Both the position numbers and the translations under genes were made by a program. 39,386 bases of DNA from Bacteroidales bacterium. GTDB taxonomy: Bacteria; Bacteroidota; Bacteroidia; Bacteroidales; Muribaculaceae. Below the pieces are notes generated by a model. That model saw nothing but the letters and a program-made list of their open reading frames with translations. It was not told the origin of the DNA and did not search any database. The DNA lies in assembly GCA_022768005.1 (NCBI GenBank), contig JALEMF010000016.1:1-39386 (forward strand). Reading direction: 5' to 3'. Of this stretch, positions 5,057 through 14,776 are shown piece by piece; the stretch's first letter is position 1, and every line of letters begins with the position of its first letter.

Positions 5057-6394
5057 TCAGAACCAGAAAGAAACACCGATTGCAGGGCAAGCTGCATTCA
5101 CTTTATAGTCTGCAGTAAATTCCTTAACGTAATTCGGTGAACCTGCTGCCTTGAGGAGCAAATCCTCGTAAGTGCAAGTAGCATTATCGCGACCGAGACC
5201 TGCAACGTACAGCATAGAGAAATCTATTGCAAAATTCTTTACAGGACGGAATGAAAGACCTACAGACGGCTCTATTTTAGTCATACCCGGAGTTTCCGGA
5301 TTGTAGCAATCCTGATGCATAGGCGCAGTGTCAATCATAAGTCCCGCACGAAGGTCAAGACGATTTGTAGCTGCCCACTGCGCACCGAGGTGATAAGTCA
5401 TAGAGTTCTTATAGTCCTTCAAGATATGCTGGTTAAAACCTTGAAGTTTTTCACTTAAGAAATCAATGTTCAAGTCTTGGTATTGCTTCCAGAAAGAGAG
5501 TTGGAAATCGGCAGCAAGAGTAAGCGACTTGATTGGCTTGTAACTAACACCGAAGTTAAGCACGGATACGCAAGGCATTTCTGCCCTGAAGTCTGCTTCA
5601 TTGATAAGTCCTACTTTTTCTTCAAGAATATATTTAGCCAAATCGTTAGCGTAACTTACAGTAGCAGTACCGGCCGCAACTTTCATCATCATCTTGGAAC
5701 GATAATTCAAGCCGAGTGACCATTGGTCGTTAATATCATAAAGCACACCTACATTGTAGCCCAGAGCAACGTCAGCAGTACCTTTAAGGTTCACTGATGC
5801 AGGAACAATATCTCCGAAGCGCTGTTGTACTCCTTGCTGAGCAAGCATATAGTCAAGAGTAGTAGGAGAAATAAGTCCCTTGTTAAGGTCAACTTTACCC
5901 CAAGTAATCATAAGACCTGCGCCGACAGACAAGTTCGGGAGTATTCTCCAGGAAGCAGTAGGCTGCACAGTGTAAGTGGACAGTTTTACCTTTTGATTAA
6001 GCAATGCACCGTCCCAGTCATTAGTCCAGTTGATATTACTTCCGTAGGGAGTATAAAAGGATACACCCACCTTCAAATTATCATAAACGGAAAAACCGAG
6101 GTTAAAACTCAATGGAGTGCTTGCGGGATTATCAGCCTTGAATTCTTCGCCTTCAGGATTAGTAGCCTTAGCAGTGGCAAAGATTGCGGTAAAAGAGCCG
6201 TTAAAGTCAATTTTCTTATTCATAAAACCCATACCTGCAGGGTTAAAGAACATACTTTCAGCTCCGAGCTTTAGTGCTGTACCGGTATGTCCCATACCAT
6301 TTTGTCTCGCACTGAGGGAATTTACCTGGTATCCCTCCGCATAGAGAGAAAGTGTAGTCGCAATCGCTGCGAACAATGTAGCTATTTTCTTCAT
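5057..6394 (-). CDS. OmpP1/FadL/TodX-family outer membrane transporter
   Basis: A 445-residue outer membrane protein. The signal peptide (MKKIATLFAAIATTLSLYA, cleavage before EG) is followed by the FadL N-terminal segment SLSARQNGMGHTGTALKLGAES and the conserved FFNPAGM. Beta strands then alternate, with repeated aromatic girdles, to the terminal strand ending in SFWF. The C-terminal aromatic is the usual barrel signal. FadL relatives admit hydrophobic substrates such as long-chain fatty acids or aromatics by lateral diffusion; the substrate here is not readable. It has its own promoter (6424-6431) and terminator, so it appears monocistronic and independent of the SusCD operon behind it. Confidence 0.92.
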   Translation of the reverse strand: MKKIATLFAAIATTLSLYAEGYQVNSLSARQNGMGHTGTALKLGAESMFFNPAGMGFMNKKIDFNGSFTAIFATAKATNPEGEEFKADNPASTPLSFNLGFSVYDNLKVGVSFYTPYGSNINWTNDWDGALLNQKVKLSTYTVQPTASWRILPNLSVGAGLMITWGKVDLNKGLISPTTLDYMLAQQGVQQRFGDIVPASVNLKGTADVALGYNVGVLYDINDQWSLGLNYRSKMMMKVAAGTATVSYANDLAKYILEEKVGLINEADFRAEMPCVSVLNFGVSYKPIKSLTLAADFQLSFWKQYQDLNIDFLSEKLQGFNQHILKDYKNSMTYHLGAQWAATNRLDLRAGLMIDTAPMHQDCYNPETPGMTKIEPSVGLSFRPVKNFAIDFSMLYVAGLGRDNATCTYEDLLLKAAGSPNYVKEFTADYKVNAACPAIGVSFWF

Positions 6395-6423
6395 AAAATA
6401 GGATTATTAATTAAAAACGGCTG

Positions 6424-6431
6424 CAAAGGTA
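6424..6431 (-). promoter_or_regulatory. -7 box of the FadL-type gene
   Basis: The minus strand reads TACCTTTG, about 30 bases before the ATG. The -33 region is weak (TTAG rather than TTG). Confidence 0.7.
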
Positions 6432-6527
6432 CTCATTTTTGTCCTAAGAACCTAACATTTTGTTCTATTTTTCATATTTTGTGGTCAGATTTCAACTTTA
6501 TAGTATAAATTGTGTCAGAAACAAGTA

Positions 6528-6565
6528 AAAAGGAAAGAGGCCACATCAATGCGATGCGACCTCTT
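6528..6565 (-). terminator. Terminator of the susC-susD operon
   Basis: On the minus strand AAGAGG(T)CGCATC pairs with GATG(T)GGCCTCTT (6535-6565), followed by TTCCTTTTTAC. It lies 30 bases past the last gene. Confidence 0.8.
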
Positions 6566-6595
6566 CAATTAATTTTATTTACTAACTAAATATTA

Positions 6596-8335
6596 TCAAA
6601 ACAATTTAGTCTTGTTAGGATTGATGCACACACCGAGTATAGCATCACTTGTTTCACCATAGCGGAAACATTTCTTCTTATCAGGGTCGTAGTAAACGAT
6701 ACCTTGACCAAGACGAGATGCATCATTTGCTACAGGACGGAAACCGAAGTAAACACGACCTGTTTCCTTATCAAGGGCGAGCTGACTGGTGTAAACACCT
6801 TCATCAGCAGTAGTATTGATCGGGTCTGCCTCCATAGCTATTTTAACAGTAGCATCTCCCATAGCAACAGTACTGTTGTAATCAGGCAAGTTGTACACGT
6901 TAAGACCTTCATCAGCAGCAAGACGCCAGATGTAAAGTTGCTTACGTTCTTCATCGATAGTGAATGTACGAAGTTTAATACCTTGGCAAATGATCTGGTA
7001 AGGTGATTCAGCCTTATCGGCATCAGCCTTGGTAGTATAGATATCAGAGTCTTTGAAACGGAAAATACCGTTACCTGAATAGTTCTTAGCCCAATACCAC
7101 ATACCCTTTGAATCACGATAGTGACCTGCTGAGATGGCACCGTAAGCAATACCGCGTCCGTAGTAAGGAATATATTCATTATGGAATGTGTATTCAGAAC
7201 GTTGACCTGTAGATGTAGCACCTACGACTTCACCGCGAGCGGTAAGGTCAATAGCACTTACACCCTGGTTACGGTCAGAGTAATACAACTTACCGTTTGC
7301 AACGAAACCTTGGAACGGGTCATTGAATGCATATCCGCCGACGTTGGTGATAACAGTGTTAACACCTGTACCGTCAACACGCATAGCAGTGATAAGACCG
7401 TCACCGAGTGTACCTGATTCGTCGTTTACGTAGTAATATTGTTTACCGGCATCAAGAATGTAAATCCAGCCTTCCTTAACTTTCGCACCCTCTTCGTTTT
7501 CTATCTCAACTTCACCGTAGCAGATGTTGAAAGGAGAGTTACCGGATTTGACACCCATATCGAATGGCATCACCTTAGTACCCTTAGGAAGTAAAGAAGA
7601 ATCGATAAGTTTGATAGCCTTGATATTACCATCGCGCTGAGCGTAGTAAAGTGTAGGAGCCTCAATAGAAGAACCAACTTGTACGTTCAAGTAAGCATCT
7701 TCAAGACGGCGGTTTTCACCATCAAGGTCAAAGTATGTCTGGATTTCAATCTTTTGAGAACCTATATTCTTGAAAGAAACTTCACCCGGATATTGAACAG
7801 TGCCATCGCTTTCAGCATAGCCTGTAAATGAAGTGATAGGCTTACCGTTAGCATCAACAGTACCGTCCGGGAAAGTCCATTCGTAGCGTACTCGAAGGTT
7901 TTCAGGGTTCGGAAGAGCAAGTTTGAATGAAACCTTAGTGTCATTGATTTCAATAATGTCTGTTGACTGGCTCTCGATAGAAAGAGAAGGAGCAATGTCA
8001 AAAATCATAAGAGGCTCTTCTTTGTAGCCAACTCCGTCAAGAGTTAATCTTACAGTGTATTGACCTGCTTTAGCGTATTTGTGAACCGGATTTGCTTCAG
8101 TAGAAGTAGTACCGTCACCGAAGTCCCAAGTGAATGTTCCCGTTTTAGCGGAAGTGTTGGTGAACTGAATACTCGAAACTACGTAATAGTCGAGCGTGTA
8201 TTGGTCGCCATCAACACTATAACTAAAGTCAACATCCTCTGAAGGAATGTTAATATAGTCTGCTTCTTTGTCAACGCAGGCAGTCATAGCGACTGCAGCT
8301 GCGAAGAAAAGGGCTATTTTATTAAATAATTTCAT
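6596..8335 (-). CDS. PKD-domain surface lipoprotein of the SusCD operon
   Basis: A 579-residue protein. The lipoprotein signal has lipobox AMTAC with the modified Cys at C20. Residues about 35-110 form a PKD (Ig-like) domain with the signature WDFGDG (70-75) and NPVHKYAKAGQYTVRL. The rest is beta-rich, with blade-like segments such as LYYAQRDGNIKAI, GKLYYSDRNQGVSAID and KQLYIWRLAADEGLNVYNL. That is compatible with a beta-propeller-like ligand-binding module, an inference. No catalytic motif is seen. It is the last gene of susC-susD-lipoprotein-PKD, 32 bases after its neighbour. Such tail-end lipoproteins usually bind the polymer imported by SusC/SusD at the cell surface. The substrate is unknown. 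Confidence 0.82.
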   Translation of the reverse strand: MKLFNKIALFFAAAVAMTACVDKEADYINIPSEDVDFSYSVDGDQYTLDYYVVSSIQFTNTSAKTGTFTWDFGDGTTSTEANPVHKYAKAGQYTVRLTLDGVGYKEEPLMIFDIAPSLSIESQSTDIIEINDTKVSFKLALPNPENLRVRYEWTFPDGTVDANGKPITSFTGYAESDGTVQYPGEVSFKNIGSQKIEIQTYFDLDGENRRLEDAYLNVQVGSSIEAPTLYYAQRDGNIKAIKLIDSSLLPKGTKVMPFDMGVKSGNSPFNICYGEVEIENEEGAKVKEGWIYILDAGKQYYYVNDESGTLGDGLITAMRVDGTGVNTVITNVGGYAFNDPFQGFVANGKLYYSDRNQGVSAIDLTARGEVVGATSTGQRSEYTFHNEYIPYYGRGIAYGAISAGHYRDSKGMWYWAKNYSGNGIFRFKDSDIYTTKADADKAESPYQIICQGIKLRTFTIDEERKQLYIWRLAADEGLNVYNLPDYNSTVAMGDATVKIAMEADPINTTADEGVYTSQLALDKETGRVYFGFRPVANDASRLGQGIVYYDPDKKKCFRYGETSDAILGVCINPNKTKLF

Positions 8336-8367
8336 AGTGAATGAATGTTATTATGTAGTTTGACGTA

Positions 8368-9450
8368 TTAGTTGATTGTAATTTCACGCTTATCTGATGC
8401 AATACCTTCATTGCCTTCAGTGTCATATACGTGGAACTCAGCCTCAAGAACGTAATTACGATTAAAGTTAACAGCGTAAGACTTGTTAGCAGTATCGTAA
8501 ATCCATTCTTCGAATGAAATCAACTCAAGGAGTTGCTTGAATGCAGGATAGTATTCCGGACGTACTGTTGAAACGATAGCACCGGCATCGTCATCGTAGC
8601 GGCAGAATACCCAGTTACAAGATTTGTAAACAGGATAGTAGTTAATGCCTTCAATCGGTTCATAGTCCTTAGCCACTTCATGATAAACTTTTTTGCCTTG
8701 TTCATCAAGAGTAATATAGTAGTAACCTACGATACCTGCATCGTAAGCGGTAGTAGTAGTGAACCAACGGTCAGACTTGTCACCCGCACCGTTATCGGAC
8801 TTCATCTGAATGTCTGTAGGAAGATTAACACCGTGAGCGGCATTAGCTTCAGCAAACTGTTCATTTGTGAACGGATAGTTGATGTAAGCGTATTTAAGTG
8901 CTTCGTAGTAAGTGTCATCTTTAGTAAGATAATCCACTACAGTCTTCTTAAACTCGTCAGCAAAGCCTTCAGGGAAGAAACCGTCGAACTTGAATTGGTC
9001 CCAAGTGGCAACGTTAGCCCAAGTGACAGGAGACAAAGTAGAAGAAGTAGGAACTTGTCCTGAGATTACGAATTCGTGTCCGTCCCATTCAGCAAGAGAG
9101 TGAGCGAAAGATACTACGCTTTGATTAGTGCGGACAACGTCAGAGTTAGCCACTGATTGTGAATACTTGAGAGTAGTTCCGCAGAGCTTCACTGTTGCTT
9201 CAGCAGTTTCATTACGAGTGATTTTGTACCACACTTCACTGTGATCAGGCACGTGCTTGTCCTCAGTGTAGTATTTACCTTTGAACTCGAAATTTTCACC
9301 GGCTTTACATGCAGTGGAAGTAACTTCCCAATAGCAAGTCGGGAGTCTTTCACCCATTTCCGTTTTGTCTTTGAACAAATCGTGCTTAGCGCAAGAAGAG
9401 AGAGCGACTAATGCAAAAGCCAGAATACTTGATTTATATAATAATTTCAT
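8368..9450 (-). CDS. Surface lipoprotein of the SusCD operon, family not recognised
   Basis: A 360-residue protein with a lipoprotein signal (lipobox LSSC, Cys at residue 20). The remainder looks like two or three beta-sandwich domains with a helical insert near residues 170-215. Notable segments are TCYWEVTSTACKAGENFEFKG at the mature N-terminus and a final strand-rich block NRNYVLEAEFHVYDTEGNEG. I do not recognise a named family. Its place between susD and the PKD lipoprotein (42 and 32 bases) and its lipobox make a surface-exposed accessory binding protein of the uptake complex the best reading. No hydrolase motif is visible. Confidence 0.75.
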   Translation of the reverse strand: MKLLYKSSILAFALVALSSCAKHDLFKDKTEMGERLPTCYWEVTSTACKAGENFEFKGKYYTEDKHVPDHSEVWYKITRNETAEATVKLCGTTLKYSQSVANSDVVRTNQSVVSFAHSLAEWDGHEFVISGQVPTSSTLSPVTWANVATWDQFKFDGFFPEGFADEFKKTVVDYLTKDDTYYEALKYAYINYPFTNEQFAEANAAHGVNLPTDIQMKSDNGAGDKSDRWFTTTTAYDAGIVGYYYITLDEQGKKVYHEVAKDYEPIEGINYYPVYKSCNWVFCRYDDDAGAIVSTVRPEYYPAFKQLLELISFEEWIYDTANKSYAVNFNRNYVLEAEFHVYDTEGNEGIASDKREITIN

Positions 9451-9492
9451 ATCGTTTTATCGTTAAATGTTGATTATAAAACTTTTTACGAG

Positions 9493-11355
9493 TTATTCTT
9501 CAGTCAAACTTTTGCGTGTGCCTGCCTGTTCCGCCCAAATCATAGGCTTGCGGAGCCATTGATAGTTCTTGTAAGCACCAAGACGTTCAAGTTCTTGTCT
9601 GTTGTACTTATCTTCAGTTTCAGGGTCGTAGTTTAGACGTTGAATCCAAGTATTTTCCTTTTCAGCTTCAGTCAAACCGTCAACCCAATATGCAGAATAG
9701 AGGTTGTAAGGACGACGAAGTGTAGGATAAATGATTTCTTGAGCATCACCGATACCGTAGTTGTTACGCTTGTCAGAGAAGTGATAACGACGCATATCAG
9801 TGAATTGTTCCGGTTGCATATACATTGAGATGTATTTCTGCTCCATAAGGTCAGAAAGAGTGTAGTTTGCTTCATCAAAGAACCAATGTTTGTTACCTAC
9901 TTCAGTACATGCTTTTGTCTTAGGAGTTACAGAACTTGCCAAGTTCTCAAGGAACGCAGTTTCAATGTGTTCAAAACGTAAGCGGTTTGTTTGGTTAACT
10001 TTTTCGTTAGTGTTAGGCACACAACCTTCACCCGGGTAAAGACCCTCATTGTCTGCAAGGAAACGTTCAAGGTGACGTTCAATATTGTGTTGAGTAGCCT
10101 CTTTAGCGAGTTGACATGCACGAGCTTTATTGCCCATCCAGTACTGTGCTTCTGCCTGAATGAAGTAAAGTTCTTCCATTGTGAACAAGCAGTTGTAAGC
10201 ATCATTTCCGCCTGCGTATGCACCTGCGTAAAGTTTCGGATAGTGTGCTTGCTTGTAAGTAGAACCTGCACCGATGTTGTTTTCAAGGCAACGGTACATT
10301 ACACTTGGAGAAGATACAGTTGCTGATTTAGGACCTGATTGCGGTACCATAAGCAAGAACAAACGAGGGTCAGTACCATAACCGTTATCACGGTTCCAAG
10401 TACCTTGGTTGTCAGTTCCCGGGTTAAGAAGACCGAGAAGGTCAACAGCGAAGAATTTAGAAGGAACTGCTGAAGTAAGTTCGTTTGCACGAGATTCCCA
10501 CGAGTTGATTTTAGGTTGGCTTTCACTCCAAGGAGCGTTTTGTTCACCTGTACCGCCTGAGAATACGTAACGAGGTTCATTACCGAACCATGCACCGTAA
10601 CGAAGGTCACCTGAACGCCAAATATCTATAGCCTTTTGAGCAGCATCGTAAATAGCCTGGCAAGTAGCGGCACTTGTATCAATGTTAGGAATATTGCGAA
10701 GAAGAAGACGAGCCTTGATAGCATATACAAGACCTTTCCACATCTTAAGGTCACCTGCATAGATGCGGTCCATAGTTTGAGAAATAGGAAGGTTTGATGG
10801 ATTGTTGATATAGTTATCGTCTTCGTAAAGTTTGCACAACTCATCAATTTCTTCAAACATATATTTATATATAGATGCTTGAGTATCGTATTTAGGTGCA
10901 TTTGAGAGGTAAGCCTCAGTACGCGGCATATCACCGAATGCATCAGTAGTGAGCTGCATTGACATCAACTGGATAGTGCGGGCAATCAATTCAAAGTTCG
11001 GAGAATTAACGGACCTGGAATTTTCAATAAGAATATTACCGTTACGGCCGATATCGTAGAAGTGACGACGCCACTGCGGGTGACGGTTCATTGAAAGAAA
11101 CTCCCAACCGCTCTTATATGCGTAAGAACCGGTCTGGCTTTTACCCATAGTGGTGAGGCACTGTGACAAGTAGATGTAATATTCTGCATGGTCATATACG
11201 GATTGATTTGCATAGAAAACCAATACCGGAAGTGCTTGACTCGGTTCGTTGGTGTGAGCCTTGTCCGGGTTGACATTGTCTTTAAGAACATCTTCACAAC
11301 CGGTGAGGCTTATCCCCAACAGAAGAGACAGTGCTATATATTTTAATTTATTCAT
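9493..11355 (-). CDS. SusD/RagB-family nutrient-binding outer membrane lipoprotein
   Basis: A 620-residue lipoprotein (lipobox SLTGC, Cys at residue 20) with the helical TPR scaffold of SusD proteins. Recognisable parts are LKDNVNPDKAHTNEP near the start, RTIQLMSMQLTTDAFGDMP (SusD core), DLKMWKGLVYAIKARLLLR (TPR helix) and LYFIQAEAQYWMGNKARAC. A C-terminal EQKYISMYMQPEQFTDMRR block follows. It forms the lid that captures a glycan or peptide over the SusC channel. It lies 26 bases downstream of susC and is cotranscribed. Length is typical of larger, less-characterised SusD types (500-650). With no glycosidase nearby, a peptide or non-glycan substrate is possible. Confidence 0.95.
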   Translation of the reverse strand: MNKLKYIALSLLLGISLTGCEDVLKDNVNPDKAHTNEPSQALPVLVFYANQSVYDHAEYYIYLSQCLTTMGKSQTGSYAYKSGWEFLSMNRHPQWRRHFYDIGRNGNILIENSRSVNSPNFELIARTIQLMSMQLTTDAFGDMPRTEAYLSNAPKYDTQASIYKYMFEEIDELCKLYEDDNYINNPSNLPISQTMDRIYAGDLKMWKGLVYAIKARLLLRNIPNIDTSAATCQAIYDAAQKAIDIWRSGDLRYGAWFGNEPRYVFSGGTGEQNAPWSESQPKINSWESRANELTSAVPSKFFAVDLLGLLNPGTDNQGTWNRDNGYGTDPRLFLLMVPQSGPKSATVSSPSVMYRCLENNIGAGSTYKQAHYPKLYAGAYAGGNDAYNCLFTMEELYFIQAEAQYWMGNKARACQLAKEATQHNIERHLERFLADNEGLYPGEGCVPNTNEKVNQTNRLRFEHIETAFLENLASSVTPKTKACTEVGNKHWFFDEANYTLSDLMEQKYISMYMQPEQFTDMRRYHFSDKRNNYGIGDAQEIIYPTLRRPYNLYSAYWVDGLTEAEKENTWIQRLNYDPETEDKYNRQELERLGAYKNYQWLRKPMIWAEQAGTRKSLTEE

Positions 11356-11381
11356 ATCTTTTTTGCTATTGAGGAAGATTA

Positions 11382-14300
11382 TTAGAATGTTAAGTTCACG
11401 TTAAAGTTGAAGCTGCGGAGTGATGGAACTGAGTAGTTATCAATACCCATGCTACCTGTACCTGATGCTACGCCTGACATGATTTGAGGGTCACTGCCGG
11501 TGTATTTGGTAAGAAGGAAGAGGTTACGTCCTGTGAGAGAACATTTAAGACCTTTGATTGGGTTTGAACCGCCGAGTTTCTTCATATACTTGCTGAAATC
11601 GTATGCTACTGTCACGTAACTCAAACGAATGTAAGAACCATCTTCGATAAAGTTTGAAGATACGTTGTAGAAGTAGTTGGAGATTGTCTGTTGGTCAAGA
11701 ATGATAGGCTTGGTGTTCGGAGCGTATGTTCCATCTGCTTGTTCTACTACGCCTTTGAAGATTGCTTCACGGTTACGATAGTTTTCAAGAATGTAAGCCT
11801 GACCGTTTGAAAGGAGTCCGCGACCTGTAACATTTGCAACGTCACCACCTACACGACCGTCAACGAGGAATGACACTGAAAGGTCTTTCCATGTGAAGTT
11901 AGAGCCGAAACCGAGCAAGAAGTCAGGTTCACGATTACCGATAAGCACACTCTTTGTAGGATTGATTTTAGGATAACCGTTTTCGTCACAGATTACTTGA
12001 CCGTCATCAGTTCTGAGGTAATCCTTACCTGTGATAGAAGTACTTGAACCGTTAAGGTAAGCAGATGCGAAGATATCACCGAATTGTCCACCTTGGATTT
12101 CAGTAATTCCGTCAGGCAATGATTTTACCTTACCGCGGTTAAGAGAGAAGTTAAGAGTTGCTGTCCATTGGAAGTCACGGTTTTGAATAATGTCTTGGCT
12201 GAGTGTTGCTTCAACACCTGTATTTTCAAGGACACCTTCATTACGTGTTTGCAAAATAGTACCTGCTGCCGGTGATACACGAACTGTCACAATTTGGTTG
12301 TCAGCAGTTGTTGAATAGTATGCCAGGTCAAGTCTTGTCTTTGAATTGAAGAAACGCAAGTCAGCACCAATTTCCCATGTTTTAATCATTTCAGGTTGCA
12401 AATTTTTATCCGCAATAGCAGTAGTCGGGTCTATTGAGAAACCACCGTCAGGGAATGTAGCCCATTTCTTATAAGAAGGAGTGAAAAGATAACTTGAACA
12501 GTCCTTACCTACTTTTGCCCAGTTACCACGGATTTTACCGTAAGAGAACCAGTCGTTATGCAAGTTGAAAAGTTCAGAGAAGATTACACCGGCAGTAAAT
12601 GACGGATAGAAGTAAGATTTTTTCTGTGCTTGTAGCAAGCGAGAAGTAGTATCAATACGTCCTGTCGCAGAAACTTGTACCATACCTTTGTAGTCATAAC
12701 GGAGTTCACCGAAGTAACCGTATTTATTCCAACTTGTGTGGTAAAGAGAAACGTTTGAAGTAGAGAACCAGTTGTCTGAGATATTATTTAATGAGTAGAA
12801 GTCACCGCCGAGAATAAATTCAGTACCGTCAATACCTGCTTCAAGTCCATTGTACTCAGTGTATTCACTACCGACGAATGCTGATACGTTGTGATCTTTT
12901 GTGATATCGTATGAATAGTTGATAAGACCTTGTACAACTAATTTATTACCTCTTGAAGGAGTGAAAGAATACGTACCCATACGTGAAGCGTACGATTCGT
13001 AAAGTGCACTATTCTTAAGTTCATCAAGTGAAACTGTAAATTCGTCACCTTTGAAACGTTGACGAGTATAAGAATCGTAAGTAGAGTGAGAACGGTCGTT
13101 ACTTACTTTTGCAGTAAACACGAGATTCTTGATTGGTTCCCAAGAAAGTGAACCGTTGAGGATAACACGCGTGCTTTCAGTCTTTGAATCGTCCATATAA
13201 CGGCTGTAATACGGAGATAGAGTAGCATTAATACGCTGACTGTCAGTAAGTGAAGCCCAATCGTCGTATCTGTTTGACCAGTTAGGATAACCTTCAAGTG
13301 TACGGTAGTCACTCATATCTTTGTTGACAGCCCAACCGTAGATAGTTGACATTGAGTTACCGAACCCGCGTGATTTTGTATCAACATAGTTAATTGAAGC
13401 CAAGGCCTTTACGGTTTTTGACAACTTGAATTCACCTTTAAGGAACATACCGAGTTTCTTCTTGTAGTCGTCGTGTACAACACCTTCAGCATCAAGGTAG
13501 TTAACAGAAGCGTAAGCAGAGAACTTTTCGCTACCGCCTGACACTGAGAAGTCATATTTCTGTTGGAAACCAGTACCGAGGAAGTTACCGAGGTTGTCAT
13601 AAACCTGCTCATCAGAATTAAGACGAGGACCCCAACCGCCTGCGCTGTTTGAAACGTAGAAACCGTTGCTACCAGGTCCGTAAACCTTTTGAAGATGCGG
13701 AGTGTTAAGCGTATTGGAAATTTCCCAACCACCTGATGCGGTAGTTTTCAATTCACCTGCTTTACCACTCTTGGTAGTGATAAGGATTACACCATTAGCA
13801 CCTTCAGTACCGTAAAGTGAAGAGGCTGCAGCACCTTTAAGTACACTCATCGTTTCAATATCATTCGGGTTGATATCAGCCATTGAAGTTGCTGAGCCGC
13901 TGATTGCCATACCATCGATTACGAATAGCGGTTGGTTGTTCTGAGTATTGTTTATTGAAGAAATAGAGCGGATAACGATTTGTGAAGCAGAGTTCGGAGA
14001 ACCGCCCGCCATACCTACTTGAACACCGGCAACCTTACCTTGCAATGTATTTACGAAGTTTGTACTTTGACCTGCAGTAAGTTCATCGCTGTTAAGTGCC
14101 TGAACGGCATAGTTCAATTTTTTCTTTTCTTGAACTTGTCCCATGGCTGTTACAACAACTTCTTGAAGAACTGTTGAATTTTCAGTCATTACAATGTCAA
14201 CCACATTTCGGCTGCCTACTTTCTCCGTAACGGTATTCATACCGACGTAAGTAAACACCAAAACTGCATCGTCGCTCTTGACGTCGATTGAATATTTTCC

Positions 14301-14462
14301 ATCTATGTCAGTGCTGGTACCCACCTGAGTACCTTTCACCATAACCGATGCACCAATCACCACGTCACCGTCACTCGCTTGTGTGACAGTACCTGTGACG
14401 GTGCGACCCATCATAGTCACCGTTACGATAGAAAACAACAGAAACAATAACTGTTTTTTCAT
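11382..14462 (-). CDS. SusC/RagA-family TonB-linked outer membrane transporter
   Basis: A 1026-residue receptor. A signal peptide leads into a carboxypeptidase-D regulatory-like domain (about residues 21-95, GTVTQASDGDVVIGASVMVK). The TonB-box-like EVVVTAMG follows at 101-108, then the plug domain with LFVIDGMAISG and SSLYGTEGANGVILITTKSG (to about 233). The large barrel ends in SFNFNVNLTF. It imports the ligand bound by the SusD partner, driven by TonB-ExbBD. It is the first gene of a four-gene operon with a 5' leader of about 160 bases. A -7 box lies at 14632-14639 and a long inverted repeat at 14538-14576. No ECF sigma/anti-sigma or hybrid two-component regulator is in the window. Confidence 0.96.
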   Translation of the reverse strand: MKKQLLFLLFSIVTVTMMGRTVTGTVTQASDGDVVIGASVMVKGTQVGTSTDIDGKYSIDVKSDDAVLVFTYVGMNTVTEKVGSRNVVDIVMTENSTVLQEVVVTAMGQVQEKKKLNYAVQALNSDELTAGQSTNFVNTLQGKVAGVQVGMAGGSPNSASQIVIRSISSINNTQNNQPLFVIDGMAISGSATSMADINPNDIETMSVLKGAAASSLYGTEGANGVILITTKSGKAGELKTTASGGWEISNTLNTPHLQKVYGPGSNGFYVSNSAGGWGPRLNSDEQVYDNLGNFLGTGFQQKYDFSVSGGSEKFSAYASVNYLDAEGVVHDDYKKKLGMFLKGEFKLSKTVKALASINYVDTKSRGFGNSMSTIYGWAVNKDMSDYRTLEGYPNWSNRYDDWASLTDSQRINATLSPYYSRYMDDSKTESTRVILNGSLSWEPIKNLVFTAKVSNDRSHSTYDSYTRQRFKGDEFTVSLDELKNSALYESYASRMGTYSFTPSRGNKLVVQGLINYSYDITKDHNVSAFVGSEYTEYNGLEAGIDGTEFILGGDFYSLNNISDNWFSTSNVSLYHTSWNKYGYFGELRYDYKGMVQVSATGRIDTTSRLLQAQKKSYFYPSFTAGVIFSELFNLHNDWFSYGKIRGNWAKVGKDCSSYLFTPSYKKWATFPDGGFSIDPTTAIADKNLQPEMIKTWEIGADLRFFNSKTRLDLAYYSTTADNQIVTVRVSPAAGTILQTRNEGVLENTGVEATLSQDIIQNRDFQWTATLNFSLNRGKVKSLPDGITEIQGGQFGDIFASAYLNGSSTSITGKDYLRTDDGQVICDENGYPKINPTKSVLIGNREPDFLLGFGSNFTWKDLSVSFLVDGRVGGDVANVTGRGLLSNGQAYILENYRNREAIFKGVVEQADGTYAPNTKPIILDQQTISNYFYNVSSNFIEDGSYIRLSYVTVAYDFSKYMKKLGGSNPIKGLKCSLTGRNLFLLTKYTGSDPQIMSGVASGTGSMGIDNYSVPSLRSFNFNVNLTF

Positions 14463-14537
14463 AATTAATTTGTCATTTAGTTTTATTTTGGATTAGGTAA
14501 TTAATTTTCCACCTATCAGGTTGGTATTTAAGGGGTT

Positions 14538-14576
14538 TGTCAAACGATTGTAAGTCGAATTCTGCGGTGTTTGACA
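14538..14576 (-). promoter_or_regulatory. Inverted repeat in the susC 5' leader
   Basis: TGTCAAAC and GTTTGACA are perfect 8-base complements separated by 23 bases, inside the predicted leader RNA and 76 bases before the susC ATG. It could fold as an RNA hairpin controlling expression, or be a DNA operator. No T run follows it in the direction of transcription, so it is not a classical attenuator. Confidence 0.45.
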
Positions 14577-14631
14577 GGACTGCTTTTTTTGCTGCTGACT
14601 TATGTTATACTTACTTGTTCTCTATTCTTGA

Positions 14632-14639
14632 CAAAGTTA
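14632..14639 (-). promoter_or_regulatory. -7 box of the susC operon
   Basis: The minus strand reads TAACTTTG. The -33 region has a TTTG 17 bases upstream, slightly short of the ideal spacing. It predicts a leader of about 160 bases. Confidence 0.6.
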
Positions 14640-14776
14640 CTCTATTTTTTTCAATTCAAACATATCTTTTTCATCAAAACTAACACCCTTTACGAATTAT
14701 AAACATATTTTCACAATAGCATTTATGTTAAAACCTTAAATTTTAACTATTAATACCTGAATAAAGAGTCAAACAA

